Shown one piece after another: positions 46,030-53,517 of a DNA stretch of 64,000 bases. The stretch spans positions 238,302 through 302,301 of the forward strand of contig NZ_LFVU01000024.1 of assembly GCF_001047375.1 (NCBI RefSeq), given 5' to 3'. The notes beneath the pieces were generated by a model. It worked only from the letters and a program-made list of their open reading frames with translations. It did not search any database and was not told where the DNA came from. The translations under genes were made by a program, and so were the position numbers. Position 1 is the first letter of the stretch. Each line of letters begins with the position of its first letter. Source of the stretch: Clostridium cylindrosporum DSM 605 (GTDB lineage Bacteria; Bacillota; Clostridia; Clostridiales; Caloramatoraceae).

Positions 46030-46970
46030 AGTATACCTCCAATCACATTAAGTAAAAGTGCTACAATAAATCCTAAAACACTTACAACAAATAATATACT
46101 ATTTGTTCTATAGCTATCTGAAACTTCTATAATCTTAGTTTCATCCCCAATAGTCGGCTTTTTTACAAGCTTTCCAAAGTAGTAATTAGCACCACCTAGT
46201 CTTATCCCAAGTGCACCTGCGGCTGCAGCTTCTGGATGAGCACTATTAGGGCTTGTATGATTATACCTATCTCTTATATATATCTTATAACTTCCTTTGT
46301 AGTCATAGCCTAGTATAAATGAAGCAATAATTATAAGATATGCTGTAATTCTCGCAGGAATATAATTAAAAACATCATCAAGCTTTGCAGATGCATACCC
46401 AAAGTCTATGTACTTATCATTTTTGTATCCAAACATAGAATCACATGTATTTATCGCCTTATAAGCCATTGCAAGTGGTGCCCCTCCAAGACCTGCAAAT
46501 AATAAAGGTGCAATTATCCCATCAGACATATTTTCAGCTACTGTCTCAACTACAGCTCTAATAATTGATTTCTCATCAAGCTGTGCTGTGTCTCTACCTA
46601 CTATGTATGAAAGCTGATGCCTTGCCTTCTCTATATCTCCACTTTTAAGTGTCTTTATAACCTTTAAACCTTCAACCTTTAACCCCTTAGCAGATATACA
46701 AAAATATATTAATATCCCCTGAACACCTACTCCTAGAATAGGATTAATAGCGTAAAAAGTCTTCACTATAGCAAGTGTTACTAAAAAAGTTACGGCAACA
46801 ATTAAAATCCAACTTAAAGCTCCTGCAATTTTTAATTTATCCCTACAAATCCTTCTAAATAACTTTTCTACTAGATTTGCAAAGTTACCTATAATTCTAA
46901 CTGGATGAAGTGGATTATGTGGATCCCCTAGTGCCAAGTCTAGTATAAAGCCTATTGTTAATGCTAACAT
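46020..46970 (-). CDS. cbiB: Adenosylcobinamide-phosphate synthase CbiB
   Basis: 316 residues, membrane protein with GDPHNPLHPVRIIGN near the N-terminus and ENMSDGIIAPLLFAGLGG and SPNSAHPEAAAAGALGIRLGG as family motifs. It links adenosylcobyric acid with aminopropanol phosphate. First gene of cbiB-cobD-apgM. No cobalamin riboswitch is visible in the 200 bases upstream, so B12 control of this operon must act elsewhere or not at all. Confidence 0.92.
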   Translation of the reverse strand: MLALTIGFILDLALGDPHNPLHPVRIIGNFANLVEKLFRRICRDKLKIAGALSWILIVAVTFLVTLAIVKTFYAINPILGVGVQGILIYFCISAKGLKVEGLKVIKTLKSGDIEKARHQLSYIVGRDTAQLDEKSIIRAVVETVAENMSDGIIAPLLFAGLGGAPLAMAYKAINTCDSMFGYKNDKYIDFGYASAKLDDVFNYIPARITAYLIIIASFILGYDYKGSYKIYIRDRYNHTSPNSAHPEAAAAGALGIRLGGANYYFGKLVKKPTIGDETKIIEVSDSYRTNSILFVVSVLGFIVALLLNVIGGILWG

Positions 46971-47104
46971 ATCCTAACCCCTTTATATTCGTATTCTTTA
47001 AGTTAACATATTTATTATACAACCTTCTTTACTGGAATTATATATAAGTGTTATCTTTTCACAATTTCTCTTTAAAGTTATGCACATTATTCACATAAAA
47101 AAGA

Positions 47105-47146
47105 AAAAAGACCCTTTGAAGTTAGACTTCTTAAATGGGTCCCTTT
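47105..47146 (-). terminator. Terminator of the gene at 47173
   Basis: GGACCCATTTAAGAAG and CTTCAAAGGGTC arms, imperfect stem, followed by TTTTTT on the minus strand. Confidence 0.75.
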
Positions 47147-47172
47147 AATTAATTAATATATATTTATTACTA

Positions 47173-47658
47173 TTAACATACAATTACTTCAAATAGCAAT
47201 GCTATAGAAGCTACAGAATGTGGAGGTAAATCGAATTTTGATTGATCCCTGTATCTTACTCTAAGCTTATGAGTTCCCTCAGTTAATACTGTACCAGGTG
47301 CAAGTGGTATAAAGCTTCCTTGAGTACATTGACTAACTTCACCTATTTCAAAACATGGAGGAAGACTTAAGTCCCTTACTCTCAAAGTAACACCACTCGG
47401 AACAACAAACTTATCTTCCACGGTTGGTTGACTAGTTGCAACAAACTTACTATTACTAAAGTTTCCAAAAACTAATATAAATCCTATATCGTCACCATTA
47501 TCAGCACATTCTTCTTCCTCTTCACCTTCCCAGAATCCAAACTTTCTTCCAAAAACCTTTACCTCACTTCTTACTGGGATGTTTACATCTGGTACATGGA
47601 TATTCCCACAACATACAGGGTCAACTATAATACCATTTTCATAGTTTATTTTTGCCAT
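47173..47658 (-). CDS. Beta-rich putative spore-surface protein (module A)
   Basis: 161 residues from ATG 47658 (AAGGTG six bases upstream). No signal peptide. A paralogue lies at 49096; both share EVFG(K/N)KF-FW, DDIGF.LVFGN, a VTVEDKxxVPxGVTL-like strand, (SLPP)xFxIG and a late hydrophobic strand. Strand-rich and Cys-containing, it resembles an extracellular beta-sandwich. It is divergent from a coiled-coil repeat gene and has a sigma-K-like promoter. Function unknown; spore coat or appendage location is inferred. Confidence 0.55.
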   Translation of the reverse strand: MAKINYENGIIVDPVCCGNIHVPDVNIPVRSEVKVFGRKFGFWEGEEEEECADNGDDIGFILVFGNFSNSKFVATSQPTVEDKFVVPSGVTLRVRDLSLPPCFEIGEVSQCTQGSFIPLAPGTVLTEGTHKLRVRYRDQSKFDLPPHSVASIALLFEVIVC

Positions 47659-47718
47659 TAATATCACCTTTCCTTTCTTAAATTCATAAATGAAAGCTTA
47701 TTATATTTCTTTATACTC

Positions 47719-47745
47719 CATATTATGGTTTACATAAATTTTTGT
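47719..47745 (-). promoter_or_regulatory. Sigma-K-like promoter of module A
   Basis: Minus strand AC (47745-47744), 16 bases, CATAATATG (47727-47719). The spacer contains TTTATGTAAA, shared with other promoters of the set. Confidence 0.55.
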
Positions 47746-47845
47746 TACCATAAATTATATAATAATCATAAATTATAGTTTGTAACATTTTTCAATAAAT
47801 TTAATAACTTATATTATAAATAAATACTAGAAAGGGGTAATTCCT

Positions 47846-48208
47846 TTGGCAACTATAAATTTTTCAGGTGATATAAATAGAAATATTAAAAATAAAGCAT
47901 TATCATCTCAGAGTTCTTTAATTAAAACAGCTAATAAAAATCAAGAAGATGAAAATAATACATCTGACTATGAAATTAATAAAAAAGCTGTTATTTCTAA
48001 TGACAAAGAGGCTCTTTTAAATGAAAGAGCAGCTTATCTTAATGAAAAAGAAGCTCTTCTTTATGAAAGAGAAATTTCTCTTAATGAAAAAGAAGCTACT
48101 CTTGATAAAAGAGAAGCTTCCCTTAATGAAAGAGAAATTTCCGTTTGCGAAAGACAAAATAATTTTCACAATAAACAAAGATCTTGTAAAAGAAAGAGGT
48201 ACTACTAA
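47846..48208 (+). CDS. Lys/Glu-repeat coiled-coil protein (module A)
   Basis: 120 residues from a TTG start (AAAGGGG eight bases upstream). N-terminus MATINFSGDINR is shared with the paralogue at 49787 (MAIIKFGSGINN). The centre is a run of seven-residue units of the form L-N-E-K/R-E-A-x, a charged single-helix or coiled coil. C-terminal RKRYY tail is basic. A decayed IS200 sits immediately after the stop codon. Possibly a structural spore protein; inferred from the neighbour and the layout only. Confidence 0.6.
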   Translation: MATINFSGDINRNIKNKALSSQSSLIKTANKNQEDENNTSDYEINKKAVISNDKEALLNERAAYLNEKEALLYEREISLNEKEATLDKREASLNEREISVCERQNNFHNKQRSCKRKRYY

Positions 48209-48880
48209 TCATGACCACCAGTAAAACTGGGGGTTTGCTCTAGCCCTATAAGGGCATCTTTCTGACTGTGTCTTTAGACACACTGAACGGTTTGCCAACC
48301 GCATATTTTTCACAGAATGCCCCTTAAAGGGGCTTTTTTTTCCTCTATTTACTTTTTCATCTGTAAATGGATTTATATATTCTTTCATACTAATTTGATC
48401 ATATGTTATATCTTCTTATAGTTGATTACTTATATATTTTTCTATTGATTTTTTATTTCTTCCTACTGTATCTACGTAATATCCTTTACCCCAAAATTGT
48501 CTATTTCCGTACTTATACTTTAAATTTGCATGTCTATCAAATATCATCAATGAACTTTTACCTTTTAAGCATCCCATAAATTGAGCTACACTTAATTTTG
48601 GTGCCATACTTACTAACATGTGTATATGATCTATACATGCATTTGCTTCAATAATTTCTACTCCTTTGTGCTCACATAGTTTTCTCAATATTTTTCATAT
48701 ATCTACTTTTCTCTTCCCATCTAACGCTTATCTTTTATACTTTGGTGTAAACACTATATGATATTTACAGTTCCATTTGCTATTTGCTAAACTACTATTA
48801 TCCATTTGGATACTCCTCCTTTTTTGGTTGTGGTCGGCAAACCTACTTCCATTTTACAAAGGAGGTTTTATTTTTTCTAA
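48205..48880 (-). mobile_element. IS200-type element, decayed
   Basis: Left end near 48875 (minus strand: AAAACCTCCTTTGTAAAATGG, GGTTTGCCGACC). Right end region 48209-48340 is rich in hairpins: CCACCAG/CTGGGGG, GCCCTATAAGGGC, TGTGTC/GACACA, CGGTT/AACCG and GCCCC/GGGGC. It abuts the stop codon of the coiled-coil gene. Ends are approximate. Only a defective tnpA is inside. Confidence 0.7.
48341..48805 (-). pseudogene. tnpA: IS200/IS605 TnpA (Y1 transposase) with three in-frame stops
   Basis: From ATG 48805 the frame reads as a full IS200 TnpA of about 155 residues, but stops replace codons after KYKR (TAA, for Gln), before KILRKLC (TGA, for Gly) and after ISNQL (TAA, for Gln). The central open part keeps the HUH motif DHIHM, KGKSSLMIFDRHANLKYK and the catalytic Tyr in GYYVDTVGRN. 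All three stops are single-base changes. It could not act as an enzyme. Confidence 0.85.
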
Positions 48881-49017
48881 TCACCGCTAAAAGATATTTA
48901 GAACCTGTGGTATTCAAAAAACAAAAAATTTGGGACAAGGTAATTTTTTCTTGTCCCATTTAAAACATAATTTTAAATTTTTATTATATAAAATACATAA
49001 TTTATTAATATTAAATA

Positions 49018-49064
49018 AAAAGAACCCCTTTAATATAGAATTAATTCTAAAACTTAAAAGGGCT
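49018..49064 (-). terminator. Terminator of the gene at 49096
   Basis: GGAGCCCTTTTAA / TTAAAGGGGTTC arms with a long loop, then TTTTT; the counterpart lies after module A. Confidence 0.65.
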
Positions 49065-49095
49065 CCTTAATACTAATTAATAAACATTACTTAGA

Positions 49096-49596
49096 CTAGA
49101 TACCAACTACATTTAATAATAATCCTACAGAATATACTGAGTTTTCAGTCAAAGCAAAATTTGGAACCTCATTACTTAAAGGTCCTTGTCTCAATTGAAG
49201 TGTATAAACTGTACCATTAACAGGTGCTCCAACAAATGTTTGCCCAAGTGTTAATGGTGTAAAAGCAACACCATCCCAGGTACCTATTATAAAGCTTGGA
49301 GGAAGACTTACACTCTTTAATTCTAAAGTAACTCCTGCTGGAACAGTTAGTGTATCTTCTACTGTTGCATCTACCCCACCTGCTGGAAAGTCAGTTTCAC
49401 CATAGTTTCCAAATACCAGTGTAAAACCTAAATCATCTCCAACGCCAGGATTTGTCGGTTGACCCTGCCAAAACGTAAACTTATTTCCGAAAACTTCTGA
49501 TTGTCCTTGTATATTTATAGTTTGTGGAGGTACAGCTACTGGACCACTAGTTCCTGGACTAATCCCTATATTGTCTTGATATGAAATAATTGACAT
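49096..49596 (-). CDS. Beta-rich putative spore-surface protein (module B)
   Basis: 166 residues from ATG 49596 (GAAGGGTG upstream). Paralogue of the gene at 47173: shared EVFGNKFTFWQG, DDLGFTLVFGNYG, VEDTLTVPAGVTLELKSVSLPPSF and a C-terminal YSVGLLLNVVGI. Pro/Gly-rich N-terminus, no signal peptide, strand-rich. Divergent from its own coiled-coil partner at 49787. Function unknown. Confidence 0.55.
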   Translation of the reverse strand: MSIISYQDNIGISPGTSGPVAVPPQTINIQGQSEVFGNKFTFWQGQPTNPGVGDDLGFTLVFGNYGETDFPAGGVDATVEDTLTVPAGVTLELKSVSLPPSFIIGTWDGVAFTPLTLGQTFVGAPVNGTVYTLQLRQGPLSNEVPNFALTENSVYSVGLLLNVVGI

Positions 49597-49658
49597 GTTC
49601 ATCACCCTTCTTTTATTTAATTATTATAGCTAAAGCTCTAATGTCTTTATCTATGCTA

Positions 49659-49685
49659 TATACTATGAGATACATAAAAAATTGT
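49659..49685 (-). promoter_or_regulatory. Sigma-K-like promoter of module B
   Basis: Minus strand AC, 16 bases, CATAGTATA (49667-49659), an exact CATANNNTA match. The spacer has TTTTATGTAT, near the same position as in module A. Confidence 0.6.
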
Positions 49686-49786
49686 TACTTAACACATGAA
49701 AAATACTATAAAATAATTTTGTAACACTTCATAATATATTTTAATAAATTATAGTATAAGTAAATAATGTAAAAGGAGTAATTGTA

Positions 49787-50251
49787 ATGGCAATCATAAA
49801 ATTTGGAAGTGGCATAAATAACCCAAATAAAAATGAAACTTCGTCAAATCAGCCTTCTTCTAACTCACAAAATAGTAATGCTGAATCAAATGACTTAACA
49901 GATAAACTAACTAGTGAAATAGAAAAGAAAAATCTTGAGTTAAAGGAAAAAGAGCTTTCTCTTAAAGAATTAGAACTTACTTTAAAAGAAAGAGAATTTT
50001 CTCTTAAAGAAAAGGAACTTCTACTTAACGAAAGGGAACTATCTATCAACCAAAGAGGATTATCTATTGAAGAAAAAGAAATATCTCTAAATCAAAGAGA
50101 ATTATCTATTGAAGAAAAAGAAATATCTTTTAACAAACAAAAACAGTCCATTATGGAAAAAGATACGGATGTTAAAAATAACGAAGTATCCCTTACTGAA
50201 AATGTATCTACTACTCAAAATACTTCTAAGAGAAATAGATATTTTTTTTAA
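49787..50251 (+). CDS. Lys/Glu-repeat coiled-coil protein (module B)
   Basis: 154 residues behind AAAAGGAG. N-terminus MAIIKFGSGINNPNKNE, then Ser/Asn-rich linker and a run of seven-residue units of the type L-K-E-K-E-L-S or I-E-E-K-E-I-S over about 70 residues: a long single helix or coiled coil. C-terminal KRNRYFF. Divergent from the beta-rich gene at 49096. The repeats differ by codon, so the array is older than the one at 12470. Confidence 0.65.
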   Translation: MAIIKFGSGINNPNKNETSSNQPSSNSQNSNAESNDLTDKLTSEIEKKNLELKEKELSLKELELTLKEREFSLKEKELLLNERELSINQRGLSIEEKEISLNQRELSIEEKEISFNKQKQSIMEKDTDVKNNEVSLTENVSTTQNTSKRNRYFF

Positions 50252-50298
50252 ATATTTTCAATTGACATCAAATAACTAGATACTTTTATTTGCTTTTG

Positions 50299-50340
50299 AG
50301 GATTGAATCTTGTTTTTCCAAGGCTCAATCCTTTTATTTT
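50299..50340 (+). terminator. Terminator of the module B coiled-coil gene
   Basis: AGGATTGA and TCAATCCT arms, 18-base loop, TTTTATTTTT tail. Confidence 0.8.
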
Positions 50341-50870
50341 TGCTTTATTCCTTATCAGAGAATAAGATGATCCCTGTTGTTATATTCTCATTATTTGTAT
50401 CATCTGCTATGATTCTTGAAGGAGGAGAAAAAACGAGACCTGTAAAGGAATTTATAGATTCACTTAGAGACATTATGTCTAGAGTAACAAAGCATGTTAT
50501 AGAACTTGTTCCATATGGAGTTATTGCCATTATGACATCTATATCAGCTCACTTTGGACTTAGTTCATTACTTCCACTTACTAAAGTACTCCTATCTATC
50601 TATGTTGCTTATATACTTCAAATTGTTGTAGTACAAGGCATTCTTGTAGCATTTATTGGAAAAGTAAGCCTAATGAAGTTCATAAAGAAAATCTACCCTA
50701 CACCAGTAGTGGCATTTACAACTCAAACTAGTATAGGAACTCTTCTCGTAACATTGAGAGTTCTTACAAAAAGAGTAAATGTTTCTGTAAGATATGTATA
50801 TAAGTTCAATTGAAATATCTGGAGTTGCAGGCTCAGAAAATGAATTTCAATTAAATAATGTTTTAGCATA
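50340..50870 (+). pseudogene. Fragment of a DAACS-family (cystine/dicarboxylate) symporter
   Basis: From about 50345 the frame reads MIPVVIFSLFVSS..., VTKHVIELVPYGVIAIMTS, LLSIYVAYILQIVVVQ, PTPVVAFTTQTSIGTLLVTL, matching residues about 165-325 of the intact transporter at 51288. Start and end of the protein are missing, and beyond 50820 a piece resembling its GIAGVPG loop (GVAGSENEF) follows after a stop. It is a remnant with both ends lost, probably from an old duplication. Confidence 0.8.
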
Positions 50871-50957
50871 AAATATTACAAAAGCTACTGGCACTTTATA
50901 TTTACCAGCAGCTATTTATATTACTAAATGTTATTTTTATATACTATTGGAATAAAA

Positions 50958-51116
50958 CTACCATCCGTATGGTCCATAGTATGGTGGTCTATAGTACGGT
51001 CCTCTTCCTACTACGTATCCAAGTAAAAATGGTACCCCAAATCCCCCGAATCCATTCCCTCCATGATAGTATCCTCTGCCTCCACGGCGTCCATATCTAT
51101 TATATCCATAAAACAT
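50958..51116 (-). CDS. 52-residue Gly/Tyr-rich small protein, spore-coat-like
   Basis: Begins MFYGYNRYGRRGGRGYY and ends GPYYRPPYYGPYGW. Gly, Tyr and Arg make up most of it. ATG 51116 follows GGGGG. Such Gly/Tyr-rich mini-proteins are common in spore coats, where Tyr can be cross-linked. It has a sigma-K-like promoter of the same set as the genes at 11008, 12068 and 52843. Function inferred only from composition and promoter. Confidence 0.65.
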   Translation of the reverse strand: MFYGYNRYGRRGGRGYYHGGNGFGGFGVPFLLGYVVGRGPYYRPPYYGPYGW

Positions 51117-51169
51117 TTTTAATTACCCCCTTAAAGATTATTAGGCTATTATTTGCCTTTAACTAATAA

Positions 51170-51197
51170 CATAATATTCATTAGTTTACATAAAGGT
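51170..51197 (-). promoter_or_regulatory. Sigma-K-like promoter of the 52-residue gene
   Basis: Minus strand AC, 17 bases, AATATTATG; the spacer holds TTTATGTAAAC as in module A. Confidence 0.5.
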
Positions 51198-51228
51198 TCT
51201 TATTATTTAATAAAAATATATAGATAAA

Positions 51229-51264
51229 AAGCCTTTGACGTTTCTAATTAGTCAAAGGCTTAAA
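51229..51264 (-). terminator. Terminator of the cystine-type symporter
   Basis: AAGCCTTTGAC and GTCAAAGGCTT arms, 11-base loop, T-rich end on the minus strand. Confidence 0.88.
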
Positions 51265-51287
51265 TTATCTTATTAAATTCTTATTAT

Positions 51288-52601
51288 CTAGACAGTTCTT
51301 GAAGCATTAACACTTTTATGTGATGATTTTCTTTTTTCTGATTCGTCTACAACTAGTGCTGTAACCGCTGATCCAGTAACATTAGTAGCTGTTCTAGCCA
51401 TATCAATTACTGAATCTACCGCCATTACCATAGCCATACCTTCAATTGGTAGGCCAAGAGTCGCTAATACAACTGTTGTAGACATTGTAGCTGCACCTGG
51501 TACCCCAGCAATTCCAATTGATGAAACTACTGTTGTTAATATTATTAATCCATATGAATATGCCGTTAAATGAATTCCAAATACATTTGCTACAAATATA
51601 GCTACGATTGCAGGATATAGTCCTCCACAACCATTCATTCCTATAGCTGAACCTAAAGGTGCAACAAAACTTGCAACGTTTTGAGATACTCCAACACCTT
51701 CAACCAAGGACTTTATTGTAACTGGTAGTGTTCCATAACTACTTTGGCTTGTAAATGCCACTGTTTGTGCTGGGAAAATTCCCTTAAAGAAAGCAAATGG
51801 ATTCTTTCTTGCAACTAGTGAAACAAGTGGTGTATGAACAAGTAGAATTTGAAGTATGCATGATATATAAACCGCTGCAACAACCCACGCTAATGATTTT
51901 ATAGTATCTAATCCATTGCTAGCTGCTGCTGTAGCTATTAATGCAAATACTCCATAAGGAATGAACTTTAGTACTATTCTCGTAATTTCAAGCACTACAT
52001 CATATGCTGATAGTATAAAGTCCTTAAAAGGCTTTGCTTTTTCTGGACTCTTATTATCCAGTGTCATTAAAGCAATTGAAATAAATAATGAGAATATAAC
52101 TATTGGTATTATTTTATTATCAACTATTGATGCAAAAGGATTTGATGGAAGCATGTCCACTAATACCTTAGAAAGTGTAGGTATTTCTCTAGCCTTAAAA
52201 TCCCCTGCTCCTGAAAAACTTAACCCTTGTCCTAATTTAAAAACATTAGCTACTACTATACCTATAGCCGCTGCTATACCAGTAGTTCCAAGTAAAATAA
52301 CAAGGGTTTTAGCTCCTATTGATTTTAAAGTATTTAGGTTTTTAAGCCTTATTATACTAGTTATTAGTGAAACCATAACAAGTGGTACAATAATCATTTT
52401 AATTAATGACATATATCCACTTCCAACAACCTCTAGAAACATTATGTCCTTTTTAAATACAGCACCTAAGATTAAACCAAGTACAAGTGCTGATAATGTA
52501 GCAAATGCAAACTTATTAGTCTTAGTTTTAATTTTATATATAGCGTAAACTGCCACTATGGATAACACTATTGCTAGTATTAAATTTATATTTATATCCA
52601 T
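51288..52601 (-). CDS. DAACS-family symporter, L-cystine uptake (TcyP-like)
   Basis: 437 residues, dicarboxylate/amino acid:cation symporter. Family features: PFASIVDNKIIPIVIFS in the middle, FPAQTVAFTSQSSYGTLPVT (the SSxxTLP re-entrant hairpin), and the substrate loop LGSAIGMNGCGGLYPA. Sequence in these loops is closest to the TcyP/YhcL cystine group. A 14-bp palindrome lies 50 bases upstream. A decayed copy lies 470 bases away. Confidence 0.85.
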   Translation of the reverse strand: MDININLILAIVLSIVAVYAIYKIKTKTNKFAFATLSALVLGLILGAVFKKDIMFLEVVGSGYMSLIKMIIVPLVMVSLITSIIRLKNLNTLKSIGAKTLVILLGTTGIAAAIGIVVANVFKLGQGLSFSGAGDFKAREIPTLSKVLVDMLPSNPFASIVDNKIIPIVIFSLFISIALMTLDNKSPEKAKPFKDFILSAYDVVLEITRIVLKFIPYGVFALIATAAASNGLDTIKSLAWVVAAVYISCILQILLVHTPLVSLVARKNPFAFFKGIFPAQTVAFTSQSSYGTLPVTIKSLVEGVGVSQNVASFVAPLGSAIGMNGCGGLYPAIVAIFVANVFGIHLTAYSYGLIILTTVVSSIGIAGVPGAATMSTTVVLATLGLPIEGMAMVMAVDSVIDMARTATNVTGSAVTALVVDESEKRKSSHKSVNASRTV

Positions 52602-52650
52602 GACAATTCCTCCAATCTTTTTTATTATTATAAATTATAGATGATTACTT

Positions 52651-52664
52651 TTGCTGGCCAGCAA
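52651..52664. promoter_or_regulatory. 14-bp palindrome upstream of the cystine-type symporter
   Basis: TTGCTGGCCAGCAA, perfect and GC-rich in an AT-rich promoter region. A -10-like TATAAT follows 19 bases later on the minus strand, so it could overlap the -35. Regulator unknown; sulfur-metabolism repressors are one option. Confidence 0.5.
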
Positions 52665-52752
52665 GTTATAAGAATAACTTTTCCTATATGTTTACTATGA
52701 TTTGATATTATATTATTTCCTAAAATTAGTCAATACCTTATATGTAATAATT

Positions 52753-52790
52753 AAAAAAGAAGCCTTACAAAACATTGTACGCTTCCTTTT
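52753..52790 (-). terminator. Terminator of the 40-residue gene
   Basis: Imperfect stem AAAAGGAAGCGTAC / GTAAGGCTTCTTTT, then T-run on the minus strand. Confidence 0.8.
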
Positions 52791-52842
52791 TAATGTTTAG
52801 ATTTATTAAAATATAATGAAACTCTTAACTATCCTATCCTTA

Positions 52843-52965
52843 TTATAGTATAACCCCAATTCCTATTGGAAATCTTCTACGTCTACGTCTTCTGTTTATT
52901 GGTATTGGTATTATTGGAACAATAGGCCCAAAACCAAATGGAACAAATCCAAAAGGACCAAACAT
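52843..52965 (-). CDS. 40-residue Pro/Phe-rich protein with Arg7 tract, spore-coat-like
   Basis: Begins MFGPFGFVPFGFGPIVP, then IIPIPIN, seven consecutive Arg and FPIGIGVIL. ATG 52965 is behind GAAAGGGTG. No homologue recognised. Small basic or hydrophobic peptide with a sigma-K-like promoter and its own terminator; probably a spore-assembly product. Confidence 0.6.
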   Translation of the reverse strand: MFGPFGFVPFGFGPIVPIIPIPINRRRRRRRFPIGIGVIL

Positions 52966-53015
52966 TTTTATCACCCTTTCATAATTATTGAGCTTAGGAA
53001 AACCCGAGTACATTA

Positions 53016-53043
53016 CATAATATTCACTACCTTACATAAATGT
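53016..53043 (-). promoter_or_regulatory. Sigma-K-like promoter of the 40-residue gene
   Basis: Minus strand AC, 17 bases, AATATTATG; spacer holds TTTATGTAAGG. The block is nearly identical to that before the 52-residue gene. Confidence 0.5.
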
Positions 53044-53227
53044 TCTATATTTTCACAAATAAAAACCCTACTATTTTTGTAGGGTTAGTTATCTAATATC
53101 AGCTTCTTTTCCTTCTTTTAAACTTTAAAACTCTTAATTATTTTCAAGATTAAAATCGAATTTTAATATATTCTCTCGAATATGAGCATACTACTTATAT
53201 AATTTTTTATATAAGGAGATTAGTGAT

Positions 53228-53431
53228 ATGAAAAGAGGACACTATATTGTTAATGGAATAGCTAACCAAAATATGAAAACTCAAGTTAAAAATGCCCTTG
53301 AGAAAATTGACGGTGTTAATAAAGTTTGTGTTGACCTTGCACGTGGAAGTGTTGAAGTAATATATAATGATCCTGCTTCCCAGTCAGAAATAAAAAACTG
53401 TATTGAGGATACTGGCTTTAGTATAGAATAA
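53228..53431 (+). CDS. Heavy-metal-associated-fold protein without metal-binding cysteines
   Basis: 67 residues with the HMA beta-alpha-beta pattern (HYIVNGIANQNMKTQVKNALEKIDGVNKVCVDLARGSVEVIY). The position of the metal motif (GMxCxxC, seen in copZ here) reads GIANQNM, so neither cysteine is there. The single Cys residues elsewhere are not at the site. It cannot bind Cu(I) in the usual way; a binding partner, regulatory or spore-related role is possible. Own RBS AAGGAG and terminator. Confidence 0.75.
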   Translation: MKRGHYIVNGIANQNMKTQVKNALEKIDGVNKVCVDLARGSVEVIYNDPASQSEIKNCIEDTGFSIE

Positions 53432-53435
53432 ATAA

Positions 53436-53486
53436 AAACTATCTCAGAATAAAATTTAACTTTTATTTCTGAGATAGTTTGCTTTA
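53436..53486 (+). terminator. Terminator of the HMA-fold gene
   Basis: AAACTATCTCAGAA...TTCTGAGATAGTTT, an approximately 19-bp stem with AT-rich top. Confidence 0.85.
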
Positions 53487-53517
53487 TCTCGTATATAACT
53501 TTCCATCTAATAATCCT

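Noticed and set aside
46971..47104. Cobalamin riboswitch before cbiB
   Set aside because: No B12-box-like GCCACTG core and no long structured leader are visible.
48931..48958. Hairpin TGGGACAAG / CTTGTCCCA as a terminator
   Set aside because: No clear T-run on either strand and no gene ending next to it; more likely a flank remnant of the IS200 insertion.
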